NCBI RefSeq assembly: GCF_022568795.1
Contig: NZ_JAKZHU010000001.1
Span: 2,418,001 to 2,482,000 of the forward strand
Length of the DNA: 64,000 nucleotides
Origin: Arsenicicoccus dermatophilus
Lineage (GTDB): Bacteria; Actinomycetota; Actinomycetes; Actinomycetales; Dermatophilaceae
Direction of reading: 5' to 3'
The position numbers and the translations under genes are program-made. Position 1 is the stretch's first letter. Each line of letters starts with the position of its first letter. Shown piece by piece: positions 19,157-30,323 of this stretch. A model generated the notes under the pieces. That model searched no databases, was not told where the DNA came from, and saw nothing but the letters and a program-made list of their open reading frames with translations.

Positions 19157-20339
19157 GACAGCCGAGCCAGGCCCCGAGCGCCGCCAGCTCCTCGTCGAGG
19201 GCGGCCACGGCGTCCGCCCCGGCGTGCTCCTCCAGGTGTCGCGCCTGGACGAGCAGCCGCCCGGTCGCGCGGTCCGCCTTGAGGTCGACGCGGGCCACGA
19301 GCCGCTCGTCGTGCAGGAAGGGCAGGACGTAGTAACCGTGCTCGCGCAGGTGCGCCGGCACGTAGATCTCGAGCCGGTAGTCGAAGCCGAACAGCGCCCG
19401 GGTGCGGTCCCGCTGCCAGATCAGCGAGTCGAAGGGGCTGAGCAGCGCGCTCGCCGCGACCCGGCGCGGCACCCGGGCGTCGCGGTGGACATAGGCCGGG
19501 CGGCGCCAGCCCTCGACCTCGACCGGGACGAGCACGCCCTCCTCGACCAGGGCGTCGACGGCGGGGGCCGCCCGGGGCGTCGGCAGCCGGAAGTAGTCGC
19601 GCAGGCACCGGGCGGTGCCGACGCCGAGGGCGCGGGCCGACAGCTCGACCAGGGCACGCACCCGGGCGTCGTCGCGCTCCGGGGTGCGGGCGGCTGCGAG
19701 CGCGTCCGGCAGCAGCGACGGCGGGAGCACCCGGGCGAGCGAGGCGTAGCGCCGCTCGAAGCTCGCCGTCCGCCCGGCGCTGGTGATCTCGCCGGCCCAG
19801 AACAGGTGCTCCAGGGCGGCCTTGACGAGCGACCAGCTCCACCCCCATCGGTCCCGCGGCCGCACCGGGTCGTGCGCCAGCCGGGCCTCGACCTGGCGGG
19901 ACGTCAGCGGGCCGTGCTCGCACACCTCGTCGCGCACCGCCGCCACCAGGTCCGGGTGCTCACGGGCGACCCGGCGCATCCCGTCCCAGGCGTCGTCGTG
20001 CGCCCGGGCCATCCGCCACCCCAGCAGCGGCCAGGTCGACGGCGGCACCAGCGACGCCTCGTGGGCCCAGTACTCCACCATCCGGCGCGGGGCCCGGTCC
20101 CGCAGCCCGTCCAGGGTCGCCCGGTCGTAGCCGCCGAGGCGGGACCAGAACGGCAGGTAGTGCGAGCGCGACAGCACGTTGACCGAGTCGATCTGCACCA
20201 CCTGCACGGTCCGCAGGACGCGCGTCAGATCGCGGGCGGCAGGGCGCTCCGGGCGCGCCCGGGCGAAGCCCTGCGCCGCCAGCGTCATACGCCGGGCCTC
20301 GGGCAGGGTGAGCCGCCGCAGCGGCGGGTGCGCGGCCAC
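19137..20339 (-). CDS. YcaQ-like winged-helix DNA glycosylase family protein
   Basis: This 400-residue protein belongs to the HTH_42/YcaQ family (also called AlkX). E. coli YcaQ unhooks DNA interstrand crosslinks as a monofunctional glycosylase. The family motif region appears as [21 protein letters not shown] in part (residues ~47-67), with the QxD element. WAHEASLVP follows, then winged-helix repeats, and a C-terminal beta domain ([39 protein letters not shown]). The start is a GTG 4 bp after the stop of the response regulator gene, so translation is probably coupled, although the functional link is unclear. Its C-terminus runs into an 11-bp tandem repeat. Confidence 0.85.
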   Translation of the reverse strand: MAAHPPLRRLTLPEARRMTLAAQGFARARPERPAARDLTRVLRTVQVVQIDSVNVLSRSHYLPFWSRLGGYDRATLDGLRDRAPRRMVEYWAHEASLVPPSTWPLLGWRMARAHDDAWDGMRRVAREHPDLVAAVRDEVCEHGPLTSRQVEARLAHDPVRPRDRWGWSWSLVKAALEHLFWAGEITSAGRTASFERRYASLARVLPPSLLPDALAAARTPERDDARVRALVELSARALGVGTARCLRDYFRLPTPRAAPAVDALVEEGVLVPVEVEGWRRPAYVHRDARVPRRVAASALLSPFDSLIWQRDRTRALFGFDYRLEIYVPAHLREHGYYVLPFLHDERLVARVDLKADRATGRLLVQARHLEEHAGADAVAALDEELAALGAWLGCPEVTPT

Positions 20340-20343
20340 CGGA

Positions 20344-21036
20344 TCAGTCGGGCAGGTCGAGGATCTTCTCGCGGACCGCGAACATCACGGCCTCCATCCG
20401 CGAGTGCAGCTGGAGCTTCTCCAGGATGTTGCGGACGTGGTTCTTGACGGTGTTCTCGGAGATGAACAGCTCGGTCGCGATGTCCTTGTTGGCCAGGCCG
20501 CGGGCGACGAGCTTGAGGACCTGCAGCTCCCGGTCGGTGAGCCGGGGCACCGGCATCGCGGGCCGCTCGTCCTCCCGCTTGATCAGGTGCGCGAACTCCT
20601 GCAGGAGCTTGGACGCCATGGGCGGCGAGATCAGCGACTGACCGGCGGCGGCCTGGCGGATGCCGTTGGCGATCTCCTCGCCGGGCACGTCCTTGAGCAG
20701 ATACCCCGTCGCGCCGGCGCGGACCGACTCGTACAGGTCCTGGTGCTCGTCGGACATGGTCAGCATCACGACCTTGACCGACGGCACCGACGCCCGCACC
20801 CGAGCGGTCGCCTCGGACCCCGACAGGCGGGGCATCCGCACGTCCATCAGCACGATGTCGGGCACCAGCTCCTCGGCGAGCTGGACCGCCTCGGCGCCGT
20901 CGCCGGCCTCGCCCACGATCTCGATGTCCGGCTCCTGGGCCAGGACCATCTCCAGCCCCCGCCGGTAGAGCACGTGGTCGTCGGCCACCAGCACCCGGAT
21001 GCGCTCCTGCGACACGCCGTCGTTGTTCCCCGTCAT
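20344..21036 (-). CDS. NarL/LuxR-family response regulator
   Basis: This 230-residue protein has a receiver domain (residues ~14-130) with the acidic pair VADDH, the phospho-acceptor aspartate in IVLMDVRMP, the switch Thr in VVMLTMSDE and the Lys in GYLLKDV. A linker leads to a GerE/LuxR HTH (residues ~163-228: [22 protein letters not shown] and [16 protein letters not shown] in parts). No histidine kinase is adjacent, so it may be an orphan or pair with a distant kinase. It lies between hpf and the YcaQ-like gene on the same strand, but a hairpin after hpf suggests a separate transcript. The ATG at 21036 has AGGA upstream. Confidence 0.92.
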   Translation of the reverse strand: MTGNNDGVSQERIRVLVADDHVLYRRGLEMVLAQEPDIEIVGEAGDGAEAVQLAEELVPDIVLMDVRMPRLSGSEATARVRASVPSVKVVMLTMSDEHQDLYESVRAGATGYLLKDVPGEEIANGIRQAAAGQSLISPPMASKLLQEFAHLIKREDERPAMPVPRLTDRELQVLKLVARGLANKDIATELFISENTVKNHVRNILEKLQLHSRMEAVMFAVREKILDLPD

Positions 21037-21127
21037 AGCGGCATCCTGGCACGCAGCAGCCGCGCCCGCGGGGTGAGCCCCGGGCGACTCGCCGGGCCGC
21101 GGCGCGTCGGCTGGGACGGGAGCAGCC

Positions 21128-21167
21128 GGGGCCGACCGGGCGCCGCACGGAGCATCCGGTCGGCCCC
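21128..21167 (-). terminator. Terminator after hpf
   Basis: GGGGCCGACCGG (21128-21139) and CCGGTCGGCCCC (21156-21167) form a perfect 12-bp stem with a 16-base loop, 7 bp beyond the hpf stop. Confidence 0.7.
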
Positions 21168-21173
21168 GCGACC

Positions 21174-21881
21174 TCAGGCGGTGGTGGTCTGCGCCTCGAC
21201 GGCGGACTCCTCGTCGACGTCCGTCCCCTGCTCGGTGTCCAGGTGCAGGACGCCGTAGGACCAGCCGCGGCGGCGGTAGAGCACGCTGGGTGCCCCGGTC
21301 TCGGCGTCGGTGTAGAGGTAGAAGTCGTGGCCGACCAGCTCCATCTGGTCCAGCGCCTGCTCGAGAGTCATCGGCGCGGACCGGTGGTGCTTGACGCGCA
21401 CCTCGATCGGGGTGTCGGGCAGCTCGACGACCTCGGGGCCGGGGTCCTGCTCCGGCTCGGCCACCGTCGCCTCGGCGGGTGCGGCGGCCTCGGGCGCAGG
21501 GGCCGGGACCTCGGTCAGCACGGAGGCGGCGAAGGGACCGACGGCGAGGTCAGGCGCGGTCGACGTGGTGACCCGGCGGCGCTGGCCGCGGCGCCGGTCG
21601 GCGGCCTTCTTGAGCCGGTCGAGGAGCTTGGTGGCCGCGGTGTCGAAGGCGGCCTCCTTGTCGTCCCCCGTCGCCTCGGCCCGCACGACCGGGCCCTTGG
21701 TGCGGCAGGTGATCTCCACGGTGATCGCGTCCGGGGCGGTGGCGCTGGCCTGCTTGGCCACGATGACGTCCACGCGAGGATCGCGGCTGACGAAGGGCTC
21801 GAGCTTGCCGAGCCTGTCGTGCACGTGCTCGCGGAACGCGTCGGTGACGGGAAGGTGGCGACCGGTGATCTGGATGTCCAT
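21174..21881 (-). CDS. hpf: Long-form ribosome hibernation promoting factor
   Basis: This 235-residue protein is the long HPF type. Residues 1-100 are the S30AE/YfiA domain (MDIQITGRHLPVTDAFREHV), which sits in the ribosome's mRNA and tRNA channel. After an Ala/Pro/Glu-rich linker (~115-165), the C-terminal dimerisation domain (~170-220: VVRVKHHRS-like core, PMTLEQALDQMELVGHDFYL in part, VLYRRRGWSYGVL) pairs two ribosomes into 100S particles in stationary phase. In M. tuberculosis the homologue (Rv3241c) is next to secA1 as here. A strong AGGAGGAG precedes the ATG at 21881. It is the last gene of the mtrA-mtrB-lpqB-comF-hpf run. Confidence 0.95.
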   Translation of the reverse strand: MDIQITGRHLPVTDAFREHVHDRLGKLEPFVSRDPRVDVIVAKQASATAPDAITVEITCRTKGPVVRAEATGDDKEAAFDTAATKLLDRLKKAADRRRGQRRRVTTSTAPDLAVGPFAASVLTEVPAPAPEAAAPAEATVAEPEQDPGPEVVELPDTPIEVRVKHHRSAPMTLEQALDQMELVGHDFYLYTDAETGAPSVLYRRRGWSYGVLHLDTEQGTDVDEESAVEAQTTTA

Positions 21882-21954
21882 GGAATCTCCTCCTGGAGGG
21901 GGGCGTGGACCTGCTGGGGTGATCAGGCCTGCATGGCCTGCTGCGAGCTGCTTC

Positions 21955-22770
21955 TCACCTCCCTCCCACGACCGGAGGACCCGACTCGTCATCGAGCCGT
22001 TGCCTGACGTTAGCGCAACGTTCGACCGATGCCCACGGGTTCCCGGCAGGTCCCGCCGTCCGGACCGCGCCAGGCCGTCGCCGCGTCGCCGCCACGACCA
22101 CCGCGGCCAGCACGGGCACCCCGCGGGCCTCCAGCGCCCTGGTGGCCTCCACCAGGGTGGCGCCCGTGGTCAGCAGGTCGTCCACGAGCACGACCGGACG
22201 GGCTCCCTCGGGGCGGGCGAGCGTCATGGTGGCGTGCAGGTTCGCGGCCCGCGCCCGGTGGCCGAGGACCGCCTGGTCGGCTCGGGGACCCCGGGTGGCG
22301 AGCAGTCGGTCGACCGGGAGGCCGACCCGGTCCGCGGCCGCGGCGACGAGCGCCTCCAGCGGCCGGTCGCCCCGGCGCCGACGCGCGGCCGGGGAGGTGG
22401 GCACCGGCACGACGACCGGACGTGCGGGGGTGCGGAGGTCATCTGCCCCGGCATACGCCTCGGTGATCACCAGGCCCAGGGCGGGGACCAGCAGCTCGGC
22501 GAGGTGCGGGCGCAGGTCCCGCCGCTGCTCGTCCTTGTAGGCGTGCAGCGCCCGCCTCAGCGAGCCGTCGTTGACGCCCGCCGCGACCACCGGGGGCAGT
22601 CCGGCCGGCTCGGGGTCGGGACGGACCCGCCGCGGACCGCCGGCGTGGCACCAGCCCCACAGGTCGGCCCGGCAGGGATCGCACAGCGATGCCGCGGGGC
22701 GACCGCAGACCGCGCAGGTGCGGGGCAACGCGAGATCGGTGAGGGCGGTGGCGAGGTCACGGACCCGCAT
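21955..22770 (-). CDS. ComF family phosphoribosyltransferase-like protein
   Basis: This 271-residue protein resembles ComF/GntX: an N-terminal zinc-ribbon with CAVCGRPAASLCDPC (two C-x2-C pairs, residues ~18-32) and a C-terminal type I phosphoribosyltransferase fold with the PRPP motif VVLVDDLLTTGATL. ComF takes part in DNA uptake in competent bacteria; in actinobacteria its role is not established. The ATG at 22770 has GGGAGGGG upstream. The same gene sits between lpqB and hpf in mycobacteria (Rv3242c), so the order is conserved. Spacing to hpf is 73 bp. Confidence 0.88.
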   Translation of the reverse strand: MRVRDLATALTDLALPRTCAVCGRPAASLCDPCRADLWGWCHAGGPRRVRPDPEPAGLPPVVAAGVNDGSLRRALHAYKDEQRRDLRPHLAELLVPALGLVITEAYAGADDLRTPARPVVVPVPTSPAARRRRGDRPLEALVAAAADRVGLPVDRLLATRGPRADQAVLGHRARAANLHATMTLARPEGARPVVLVDDLLTTGATLVEATRALEARGVPVLAAVVVAATRRRPGAVRTAGPAGNPWASVERCANVRQRLDDESGPPVVGGR

Positions 22771-22934
22771 GGCCCCTCCCCTGCCAGGTGTATGCCGGAA
22801 GGCCCCACCCTCCCACCCGCTCGACCCGGGTCCGTCCGACGCGACGCTCCCCTGTGGACGACCGGTCCCGGAACCCGCCGCCGTCCCCAGACCCGGCGCC
22901 CGGCCCAGGACCGACCCACGGCCCACCCGCCAGG

Positions 22935-24695
22935 TCAGTGCCCGGGCACCACGAAGTCGCCGGTGGTCACGAGAGGCTGGAAGCCGTTGCCGGACCGCAC
23001 CAGCGCCTGGCCGCGGTCCGTCTGCACCACGATGGTGCGCGCGCCACCGATGCTGGTGATCGCCGTGCCGCCGGGGACCGGTCCGAGGATCTGGCTGGGA
23101 CCACTGATCGGGGCCACGACGACGTGGGGGGTCGGGAGGTCGCGTCCCCGGCCGAGGACGCCGAGCGTGTCCGCGTCCAGCCAGGTGGCGTCCACCACGG
23201 AGACCAGGGCGCCTGCGACGGCGATCGGCTGGGCGAGGCCCACCGGGCGCCCGTCCTTGCGCAGGACGCCGCTGACCCCGACGGTGGCCGGGCCGCCGCC
23301 GGTGGGCTGGGAGACGACGAGGACACGTTGCCCCTCCGGCGAGGGACGCAGCGCGAGGACGGTCCGGTCGGCCAGCCAGGGCACGTTGACCGCCGTCGGG
23401 GGTGTGGCGGAGGTGTCCGAGCGGGGCAGGACGAACAACCGCGTGCCGGCGCCGGTGCGGCCCGCCACCCAGAGATAGCCGCGGGCGTCGTAGGCCGGCC
23501 GGGTCAGGTCCTGGGCGAGCTTCTCGTGGCGGATCAGCCGGGTGCCACGCCAGCGGACGAGGTCCCGCCGGTCGGCGTCCAGTCCCGCCAGCTCCTCCCC
23601 GTCGGGGGACAGCGCCAGGCGGGACCACTGGGTGCCCACCGACGGCAGCGGCGGCCCCTCCAGAGGACGCCGGGTCGCGCGCTGGCCGCCCTGCTCGCTC
23701 AGCGAGGCCGGGTCCACGCGCTCCAGCGTGGTCCGGCGGCGGAGCAGCACCGGGGAGCTCGGCAGGACCGCCTCGGCGAGGGACACGTCGGTCGCGCTGA
23801 GGGGGCCCTCGGGCAGGCCGGGGGCGGTGAGGGTGCTCCCGTCGGCCTCCAGCTGCACCCGGTCCACACCGGGCACCGAGGTGAGGGTCGTGGTCAGCTG
23901 CTGCCACATCAGGCGCCGGCCCCGGTCGTCGGCGTTGAGCGCGCGGGCCGTGAGCCCCACCCGGGCCAGCCCCCGGTCGAGGGCGACGGCGCCGAGCGAG
24001 AGGTCGGTGTACTCCGGGACGCCGGTCTCGGCCGCGCCCTGCAGGTAGGCCGGCGGCGCCGCCAGCTGGGCCCGCGCCACCCTCGTCAGCAGCCCCGAGC
24101 CCTCGAGGAACCAGCGGCGGTCCAGGATCAGGGCGTTCTGGCCGGGGGCGGCGTAGGCGACCGGGGAGGAGGCGTAGAGCCCCAGGTCCGAGCGGCTGAT
24201 CCAGGCCGAGGCCAGCGCCCCCAGCCCGCCGTCGATCCGCCACTCGTCCCCCTGCCTCGCCAGGGTCACCGTCGCGGTGCGGACCTGACCGGGGGGCAGC
24301 TCGACATAGTGCCCCTCACGGTCCAGCTGGGCCGACACCACCCCGCTGACGGTCACGACGCCGGGCCTGACCTGGGTGACCGTGGGGCGGCGGGCATCGT
24401 CGTAGATCCAGGCCGAGCCGTCGGGGTGCCACTGCTCGGAGCCGCGTCCGCTGAGGTAGTCCCGGGCCACGCCGCTGTCCTCGGACGCCACCCCGGCCCG
24501 CAGGAAGTCCGTCACCAGGGCCTCGGGGGTCGAGCCGGGCACCGGTCCGCGGGGGATCACCCGCACGCCCTCCGCGGGCCCGCGGCCCACCACCTGGCCC
24601 TGCTGGACCGGGCTGGAGCCGGGCAGGCCCTGGCAGCCCCCGAGGGCCAGCGCGGCGGCGAGCGTCAGGGGTATGCCGAGGAGGCGGCACCTCAT
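22935..24695 (-). CDS. lpqB: Lipoprotein LpqB, accessory to MtrB
   Basis: This 586-residue protein has a lipoprotein signal ending in the lipobox LALGGC (Cys21), so it is anchored on the outer face of the membrane. A GerMN-like domain (~residues 170-300) is followed by a beta-propeller-like LpqB domain (~310-586). In mycobacteria LpqB binds the extracellular part of MtrB and tunes MtrA phosphorylation. The start ATG overlaps the mtrB stop (ATGA), and gene order mtrA-mtrB-lpqB is the conserved one. The near N-terminus uses a rare ATA codon inside the heptamer GTATGCC/GGCATAC at 24671. Confidence 0.95.
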   Translation of the reverse strand: MRCRLLGIPLTLAAALALGGCQGLPGSSPVQQGQVVGRGPAEGVRVIPRGPVPGSTPEALVTDFLRAGVASEDSGVARDYLSGRGSEQWHPDGSAWIYDDARRPTVTQVRPGVVTVSGVVSAQLDREGHYVELPPGQVRTATVTLARQGDEWRIDGGLGALASAWISRSDLGLYASSPVAYAAPGQNALILDRRWFLEGSGLLTRVARAQLAAPPAYLQGAAETGVPEYTDLSLGAVALDRGLARVGLTARALNADDRGRRLMWQQLTTTLTSVPGVDRVQLEADGSTLTAPGLPEGPLSATDVSLAEAVLPSSPVLLRRRTTLERVDPASLSEQGGQRATRRPLEGPPLPSVGTQWSRLALSPDGEELAGLDADRRDLVRWRGTRLIRHEKLAQDLTRPAYDARGYLWVAGRTGAGTRLFVLPRSDTSATPPTAVNVPWLADRTVLALRPSPEGQRVLVVSQPTGGGPATVGVSGVLRKDGRPVGLAQPIAVAGALVSVVDATWLDADTLGVLGRGRDLPTPHVVVAPISGPSQILGPVPGGTAITSIGGARTIVVQTDRGQALVRSGNGFQPLVTTGDFVVPGH

Positions 24696-26491
24696 GGCTG
24701 GTTGGCCCAGGTCGGGTTCTTGGCGGCTGCCGTCGACCGCTTCTGCAGGCCGAGGAAACCGACGTCGAGGGCGGTGCCCGGCACCGTGTCGGCCGTCCCG
24801 CGGACGCCCCCGAGGTCAGCGGGCCGGGCGAGGACCGGCGGGTTGACCCGGACGCCGCGAGGCTGCATCGGCAGCGGCGACTCGCCGAAGGGCTCGCCGA
24901 AGGTCACCGGCAGGGTGAGCCGGAAGCAGGACCCCACCCCCGGCTGGCCCCAGGCCTCCAGCCAGCCGTGGTGCAGGTGGGCGTCCTCCATCGAGATCGA
25001 CAGCCCCAGGCCGGTGCCTCCGGTGGTGCGGGCGCGGGCCGGGTCCGCGCGCCAGAAGCGGGTGAAGACCTTGGCTGCCTCGCCGGGCTTGAGGCCGACG
25101 CCGTTGTCCCGGACGGCCACGGCCGCGGCGTCCACGTTGCGGGCGATCTCCACGGTGATCGGCTCGCCCTCGCCGTGCTCGATGGCGTTGACGACCAGGT
25201 TGCGCAGGATCCGGGTGATCCGGCGGCGGTCGCCGTCCGCGATGACGGGCACCTCGGGAGCCACCACGCGCACCTCGCTGCCGCGGTGCGCGGCGAGGGC
25301 CGCGGAGTCGTCCACGACCTCCTGCGCCAGCTGGCGCAGGTCCAGCGGCTCGGGGTCCAGGCTGGCGGCGCCCGCGTCGATCCGGCTGATCTCCAGCAGG
25401 TCGGTGAGGAGGTTCTCGAACCTCTCCAGCTGGCCGGTGAGCAGCTCGGCGCTGCGGGCGGCCGCCGGGGAGTCGAAGCCCTCGCGGGCGTCGTAGAGCA
25501 GGTCCGCGGCCATCCGCACCGTGGTCAGCGGGGTGCGCAGCTCGTGGGACACGTCGGACACGAACTGCTGCTGCACCGTGGACAGTCCCTCGAGCTGCAC
25601 GATCTGGGTCTGCAGGCTGGACGCCATCCGGTTGAAGGATCGGCCGAGCACCGCCAGGTCGTCGGTCCCCCGCACCGCCATCCGCTGGTCGAGCTTGCCG
25701 GAAGCGAGCCGCTCGGCCACCTGCGCCGCCCGCCGGACGGGGTCGACGACGAGCCGGGTCACGACATACGCCACGCCGCCGATGAGGACGACGAGCAGCC
25801 CGCCCGCGAGGAGCAGGTTGCGGGTGACGATCTCCAGGGCCCGCGCCTCCGCACGCATGGGATAGGCGTAGTAGAGGTCGTAGCTGCCGGCGCCGGGGGG
25901 CAGCTGCACCTGCGCGCCCACCAGGATCACGGGCACGCTGGTGCCGTCCCGGCGCAGGGTGACGATCTGCAGCTGCTGGTGGGTGCGGTCCGCCCGCACC
26001 TGGGTGCGCAGCGTCCCCGGCACCTCGGCCAGGGAGATGTCACCCGCCGCCACGGTGGGCAGCGGCGCCCGGGTGTTGCCCACCGCCGGGGTGATCAGGA
26101 CGTCCCGGGAGCGGTCCGGGGCGTGGTCCTGCTGCACGATGTCGGTGACCATCTGCCGCAGGTTGGACTCGTCGGTCTTGTCGGCGTGGTCGAACTGCGC
26201 CTGCGCCGCCCGCTGCCGGGCCGCGGCGTCGTTGCCGGCCGTCGCGCGCCTCTCGTCGGTCAGCCCCTCTGCGACCCGCCCGTGCAGGTAGGACCCCACG
26301 ATGAGCAGCATGGCCGTGCTCAGCAGCATGGTGCTGGCGACGGTGCGGATCATCAGCGAGCGCCGCCACAGCTCGATCAGGCGGGTGACGGCGGCCCGCA
26401 GCCAGGGCCAGGTGCGCGACAGCCCGCCGGCCGCCGCACGCGAGACCCGGACCCGCAGCGCGGCGAGGTCGGAGCGCAGGGTGCGGGCCAT
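24692..26491 (-). CDS. mtrB: Sensor histidine kinase MtrB
   Basis: This 599-residue membrane kinase matches MtrB. After a basic cytoplasmic N-terminus come one membrane helix (~residues 51-70), an extracellular sensor (~70-235), a second helix (NLLLAGGLLVVLIGGVAYVV), a HAMP domain, a HisKA domain with FVSDVSHELRTPLTT and an HATPase with N-box (LVVNAIEHG) and G-boxes (DNGVGL, GTGLGLSI). MtrB phosphorylates MtrA to control cell wall hydrolases, division and osmotic response. The start ATG at 26491 lies 17 bp past the mtrA stop. The C-terminal ~55 residues after the ATPase are Pro-rich and variable. Confidence 0.96.
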   Translation of the reverse strand: MARTLRSDLAALRVRVSRAAAGGLSRTWPWLRAAVTRLIELWRRSLMIRTVASTMLLSTAMLLIVGSYLHGRVAEGLTDERRATAGNDAAARQRAAQAQFDHADKTDESNLRQMVTDIVQQDHAPDRSRDVLITPAVGNTRAPLPTVAAGDISLAEVPGTLRTQVRADRTHQQLQIVTLRRDGTSVPVILVGAQVQLPPGAGSYDLYYAYPMRAEARALEIVTRNLLLAGGLLVVLIGGVAYVVTRLVVDPVRRAAQVAERLASGKLDQRMAVRGTDDLAVLGRSFNRMASSLQTQIVQLEGLSTVQQQFVSDVSHELRTPLTTVRMAADLLYDAREGFDSPAAARSAELLTGQLERFENLLTDLLEISRIDAGAASLDPEPLDLRQLAQEVVDDSAALAAHRGSEVRVVAPEVPVIADGDRRRITRILRNLVVNAIEHGEGEPITVEIARNVDAAAVAVRDNGVGLKPGEAAKVFTRFWRADPARARTTGGTGLGLSISMEDAHLHHGWLEAWGQPGVGSCFRLTLPVTFGEPFGESPLPMQPRGVRVNPPVLARPADLGGVRGTADTVPGTALDVGFLGLQKRSTAAAKNPTWANQP

Positions 26492-26508
26492 GGGCTGCCG
26501 GGCGCCGG

Positions 26509-27189
26509 TCAGGAGCTGGTTCCGGCCTTGTAGCCGACGCCGCGCACGGTCACCACGATCTCCGGGTGCTCCGGGTCGTGCTCGATCTTGGAGCGCAGCC
26601 GCTGCACGTGCACGTTGACCAGGCGGGTGTCGCCAGCATGACGGTAGCCCCAGACCTGCTCCAGCAGGACCTCGCGGGTGAAGACCTGCCAGGGCTTGCG
26701 GGCCAGCGCCACCAGGAGGTCGAACTCCAGCGGGGTGAGCGAGAGGGTCTCGTCGCCACGGCGGACCGCGTGGCCGGCCACGTCGATGGTGAGGTCGCCG
26801 ATGGTCAGGTGCTCCTGCTCGACCTCCTCGCCGCGCCGTAGCCGGACCCGCATGCGGGCGAGCAGCTCGGCGGGCTTGAAGGGCTTGACGATGTAGTCGT
26901 CCGCCCCGGACTCCAGGCCGACGACGACGTCGGTGGTGTCGGTGCGGGCGGACAGCATGACGACCGGCACGCCGGACTCGGCGCGCAGCCGGCGGCATAC
27001 CTCGATCCCGTCCATGCCGGGGAGCATGACGTCGAGGAGCACCAGGTCGGGCTTGACCTCGCGGAAGGCCGGGAGCGCTGCCGTGCCCGTGGCCACGTGC
27101 GTCACGTCGAAGCCCTCGCTGGTCAGCACGATGCCGAGCATCTCGGCGAGCGCGAGGTCGTCGTCGACGACCAGGATCCGGTGCTTCAC
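26509..27189 (-). CDS. mtrA: Response regulator MtrA
   Basis: This 226-residue OmpR/PhoB-type regulator has a receiver domain (HRILVVDDDLALAEML, phospho-Asp in LVLLDVMLPGMDG, SARTD, DYIVKPF) and a C-terminal winged helix (LTPLEFDLLVALARKPWQVF in part, VNVHVQRLRSKIE). MtrA controls chromosome-replication and wall-hydrolase genes in actinobacteria. I chose the GTG at 27189 (VKHRILVV) because GAGGAG lies 8-13 bases upstream and the length then fits the 226-228 residues of known MtrA. A codon pair GTA TGC here holds the heptamer GTATGCC in a different frame than elsewhere. Confidence 0.97.
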   Translation of the reverse strand: MKHRILVVDDDLALAEMLGIVLTSEGFDVTHVATGTAALPAFREVKPDLVLLDVMLPGMDGIEVCRRLRAESGVPVVMLSARTDTTDVVVGLESGADDYIVKPFKPAELLARMRVRLRRGEEVEQEHLTIGDLTIDVAGHAVRRGDETLSLTPLEFDLLVALARKPWQVFTREVLLEQVWGYRHAGDTRLVNVHVQRLRSKIEHDPEHPEIVVTVRGVGYKAGTSS

Positions 27190-27314
27190 GGGGCTGCTCC
27201 TCACTGCAGGACGTCGTCCGTCATCTTCACACACGAGCCAGCCCCCATCACGCAGGGGTCATGGGCGGCTGCGCGTGTCCGCCCCTGCCCACCCGCGCGG
27301 CTCAGCAGGACCAC

Positions 27315-27360
27315 GGAGGGCGACGCCTTGCCCTCGTCCGGGCAGGCGCCGCCGCCCTCC
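27315..27360 (-). terminator. Candidate terminator after ahcY
   Basis: An imperfect hairpin pairs GGAGGGCG ... TTGCCC with GGGCAGG ... CCCTCC around a short TCGTCC loop. It is 11 bp beyond the ahcY stop. Confidence 0.4.
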
Positions 27361-27370
27361 AGGCGGTCGG

Positions 27371-28828
<1,458 letters not shown>

Positions 28829-28938
28829 GTGACGAGCCTTTCGATCGGTATGGCGAGAAGAACGGCCCGCCCACCCGCAGGCGGCAAGGGCCGACCGCCC
28901 GAGTCTAGGTGATCCGCGGGGTCGCCGACCGGCGCAGG

Positions 28939-30114
28939 TCAGCGGATCGTCGCGGTGCGCAGGGCGGCGACGTGCGGGTTCGTGGAAGGGTCCAGCCCCA
29001 GACCCAGCGCGGCGTAGGCCGCCATGAAGTCGGTGAGCGCCACGACGGTGGCGAGCCGGACCACCTGGCAGCCGCCGCTGCCGGTGACCTCGTGCACCCG
29101 CACCCCGGTGTCCCGCGCCTCCTGCAGGACCGCCTCGGCCAGGGCCGTCTGGGTCGGCGGGACGTCGGCGCCCTGCTCGCGCAGCAGGAGGAGCCCCAGC
29201 GGCGGGGTCTGGGCGGCGTCGAGGAAGGGGTCGGCGAAGATGTCCCGGGCCGGGCCGGTGGCGTGACCGCCGACGCCCTGGCCGCCCGCGGCCGTGAACG
29301 GCCCGCCGAAGGTCGCGACGACCTGCGAGGCGTCGTCGGGCAGCCAGCCGGGCATCGCGGGGATGCGCGCGGTGCGGGCGAGCCCCGCGACCGCGCGGCG
29401 GGCGGCGACCCCCATGGCGGCACCGTCGCCGAGCACGACGGGGACGGTCTCGGCGAGCTGGACGGCCGCGACCTTGGCGGGGTTGACGAAGCTCTCGGAG
29501 CTGGGACGGCAGGCTTCGGCCTGGGCGTCGAGCTCGTCGGCGACCGTGGCCAGGACGTCGGGGCCGCAGTCCACGACCCCGAGTGCGTGGCAGGCGACGA
29601 GCACCGGGGTGAGCAGGGCCCACAGGGAGGTGCGGGACGCGACGACCTCCGGCGGCACCGGGACGTGGACGCCGCGCGCCTGACGGCACACGTCGGCCAG
29701 GGGCGACTCGGCGGCCCCGACGGTGAGCAGCTGGGCGCCCCGGCGGGAGGCCTCGGCGGCCAGGGTCACCGGACCGGGCGCACGGCCGGACAGGGACACG
29801 GCCACGACCACGTCCAGGGGACCCACCCAGCTGGGCAGCGGTGCGGTGGAGCGGCGCCCCACCGGCACCGGGCCGTGGTCCTCGGCGAGGACCCCCAGCG
29901 CCTCGGCCACCACGGCCGAGCCACCCAGCGCGCAGACCAGCACCGCGCGGGGGCGGTCGTCCAGCGTCAGCCGCGTGGCGCCGGCCTCCTCGGCCATCGT
30001 CATCCCGGCGCGCACCTGCGCCCCAGCCGTGGCCAGGGCCCGGACGTGGTCGCGGGAGTCGAGCCGGCGCAGCTCGTCGAGGTCGTCGAGCAGCCGCTCG
30101 TCCAGCTGGGGCAT
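28939..30114 (-). CDS. SIS-domain phosphosugar isomerase (bifunctional PGI/PMI type)
   Basis: This 391-residue protein has the SIS fold of the bifunctional phosphoglucose/phosphomannose isomerase C-terminal family. An N-terminal helical part is followed by the sugar-phosphate motif [15 protein letters not shown], the Ser-rich [11 protein letters not shown] loop and a C-terminal SIS half. The corresponding M. tuberculosis gene (Rv3256c) is next to manB as here. It probably converts fructose-6-phosphate to mannose-6-phosphate to feed ManB. Sequence divergence at the active loops leaves room for another sugar phosphate. The ATG at 30114 lies 20 bp beyond the Trm112-like gene; all genes from whiB2 to here run leftward. 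Confidence 0.82.
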   Translation of the reverse strand: MPQLDERLLDDLDELRRLDSRDHVRALATAGAQVRAGMTMAEEAGATRLTLDDRPRAVLVCALGGSAVVAEALGVLAEDHGPVPVGRRSTAPLPSWVGPLDVVVAVSLSGRAPGPVTLAAEASRRGAQLLTVGAAESPLADVCRQARGVHVPVPPEVVASRTSLWALLTPVLVACHALGVVDCGPDVLATVADELDAQAEACRPSSESFVNPAKVAAVQLAETVPVVLGDGAAMGVAARRAVAGLARTARIPAMPGWLPDDASQVVATFGGPFTAAGGQGVGGHATGPARDIFADPFLDAAQTPPLGLLLLREQGADVPPTQTALAEAVLQEARDTGVRVHEVTGSGGCQVVRLATVVALTDFMAAYAALGLGLDPSTNPHVAALRTATIR

Positions 30115-30134
30115 GGGAGCCTCCTCGGCAGGGG

Positions 30135-30320
30135 TCAGAGCTGTCGGGCCTCGTCCATGAGCAGCACCGGGATGCCGTCCACGACCGGGAAGGCCACGCC
30201 GAGCGCGGGACAGCGCAGCTCGGGGCTGCCGTCGGGGGCGGTGCCGTCGACGAGCTCGTGCTCGCCTCCCGGGGACCGCAGGATCTCGCGCAGCCAGGGC
30301 TGGATGGTGGTGTCGCTCAT
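30135..30320 (-). CDS. Trm112-like small protein lacking zinc cysteines
   Basis: This 61-residue protein ends with the family signature [20 protein letters not shown], typical of the Trm112/YcaR type. In the family the N-terminal part usually reads L-x-CP-x-C and a second C-x2-C follows. Here the first pair is replaced ([11 protein letters not shown]) and only one cysteine (LRCPALG) remains, so zinc cannot be held by four cysteines. Trm112 proteins activate methyltransferases; the bacterial ones are mostly uncharacterised. It lies 3 bp after manB and 20 bp before the SIS isomerase gene, an arrangement common in actinobacteria. Confidence 0.8.
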   Translation of the reverse strand: MSDTTIQPWLREILRSPGGEHELVDGTAPDGSPELRCPALGVAFPVVDGIPVLLMDEARQL

Positions 30321-30323
30321 GGG

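Noticed and set aside
28829-28938. SAH or SAM riboswitch before ahcY
   Set aside because: The short leader shows no conserved core of those riboswitches and no clear multi-helix structure.
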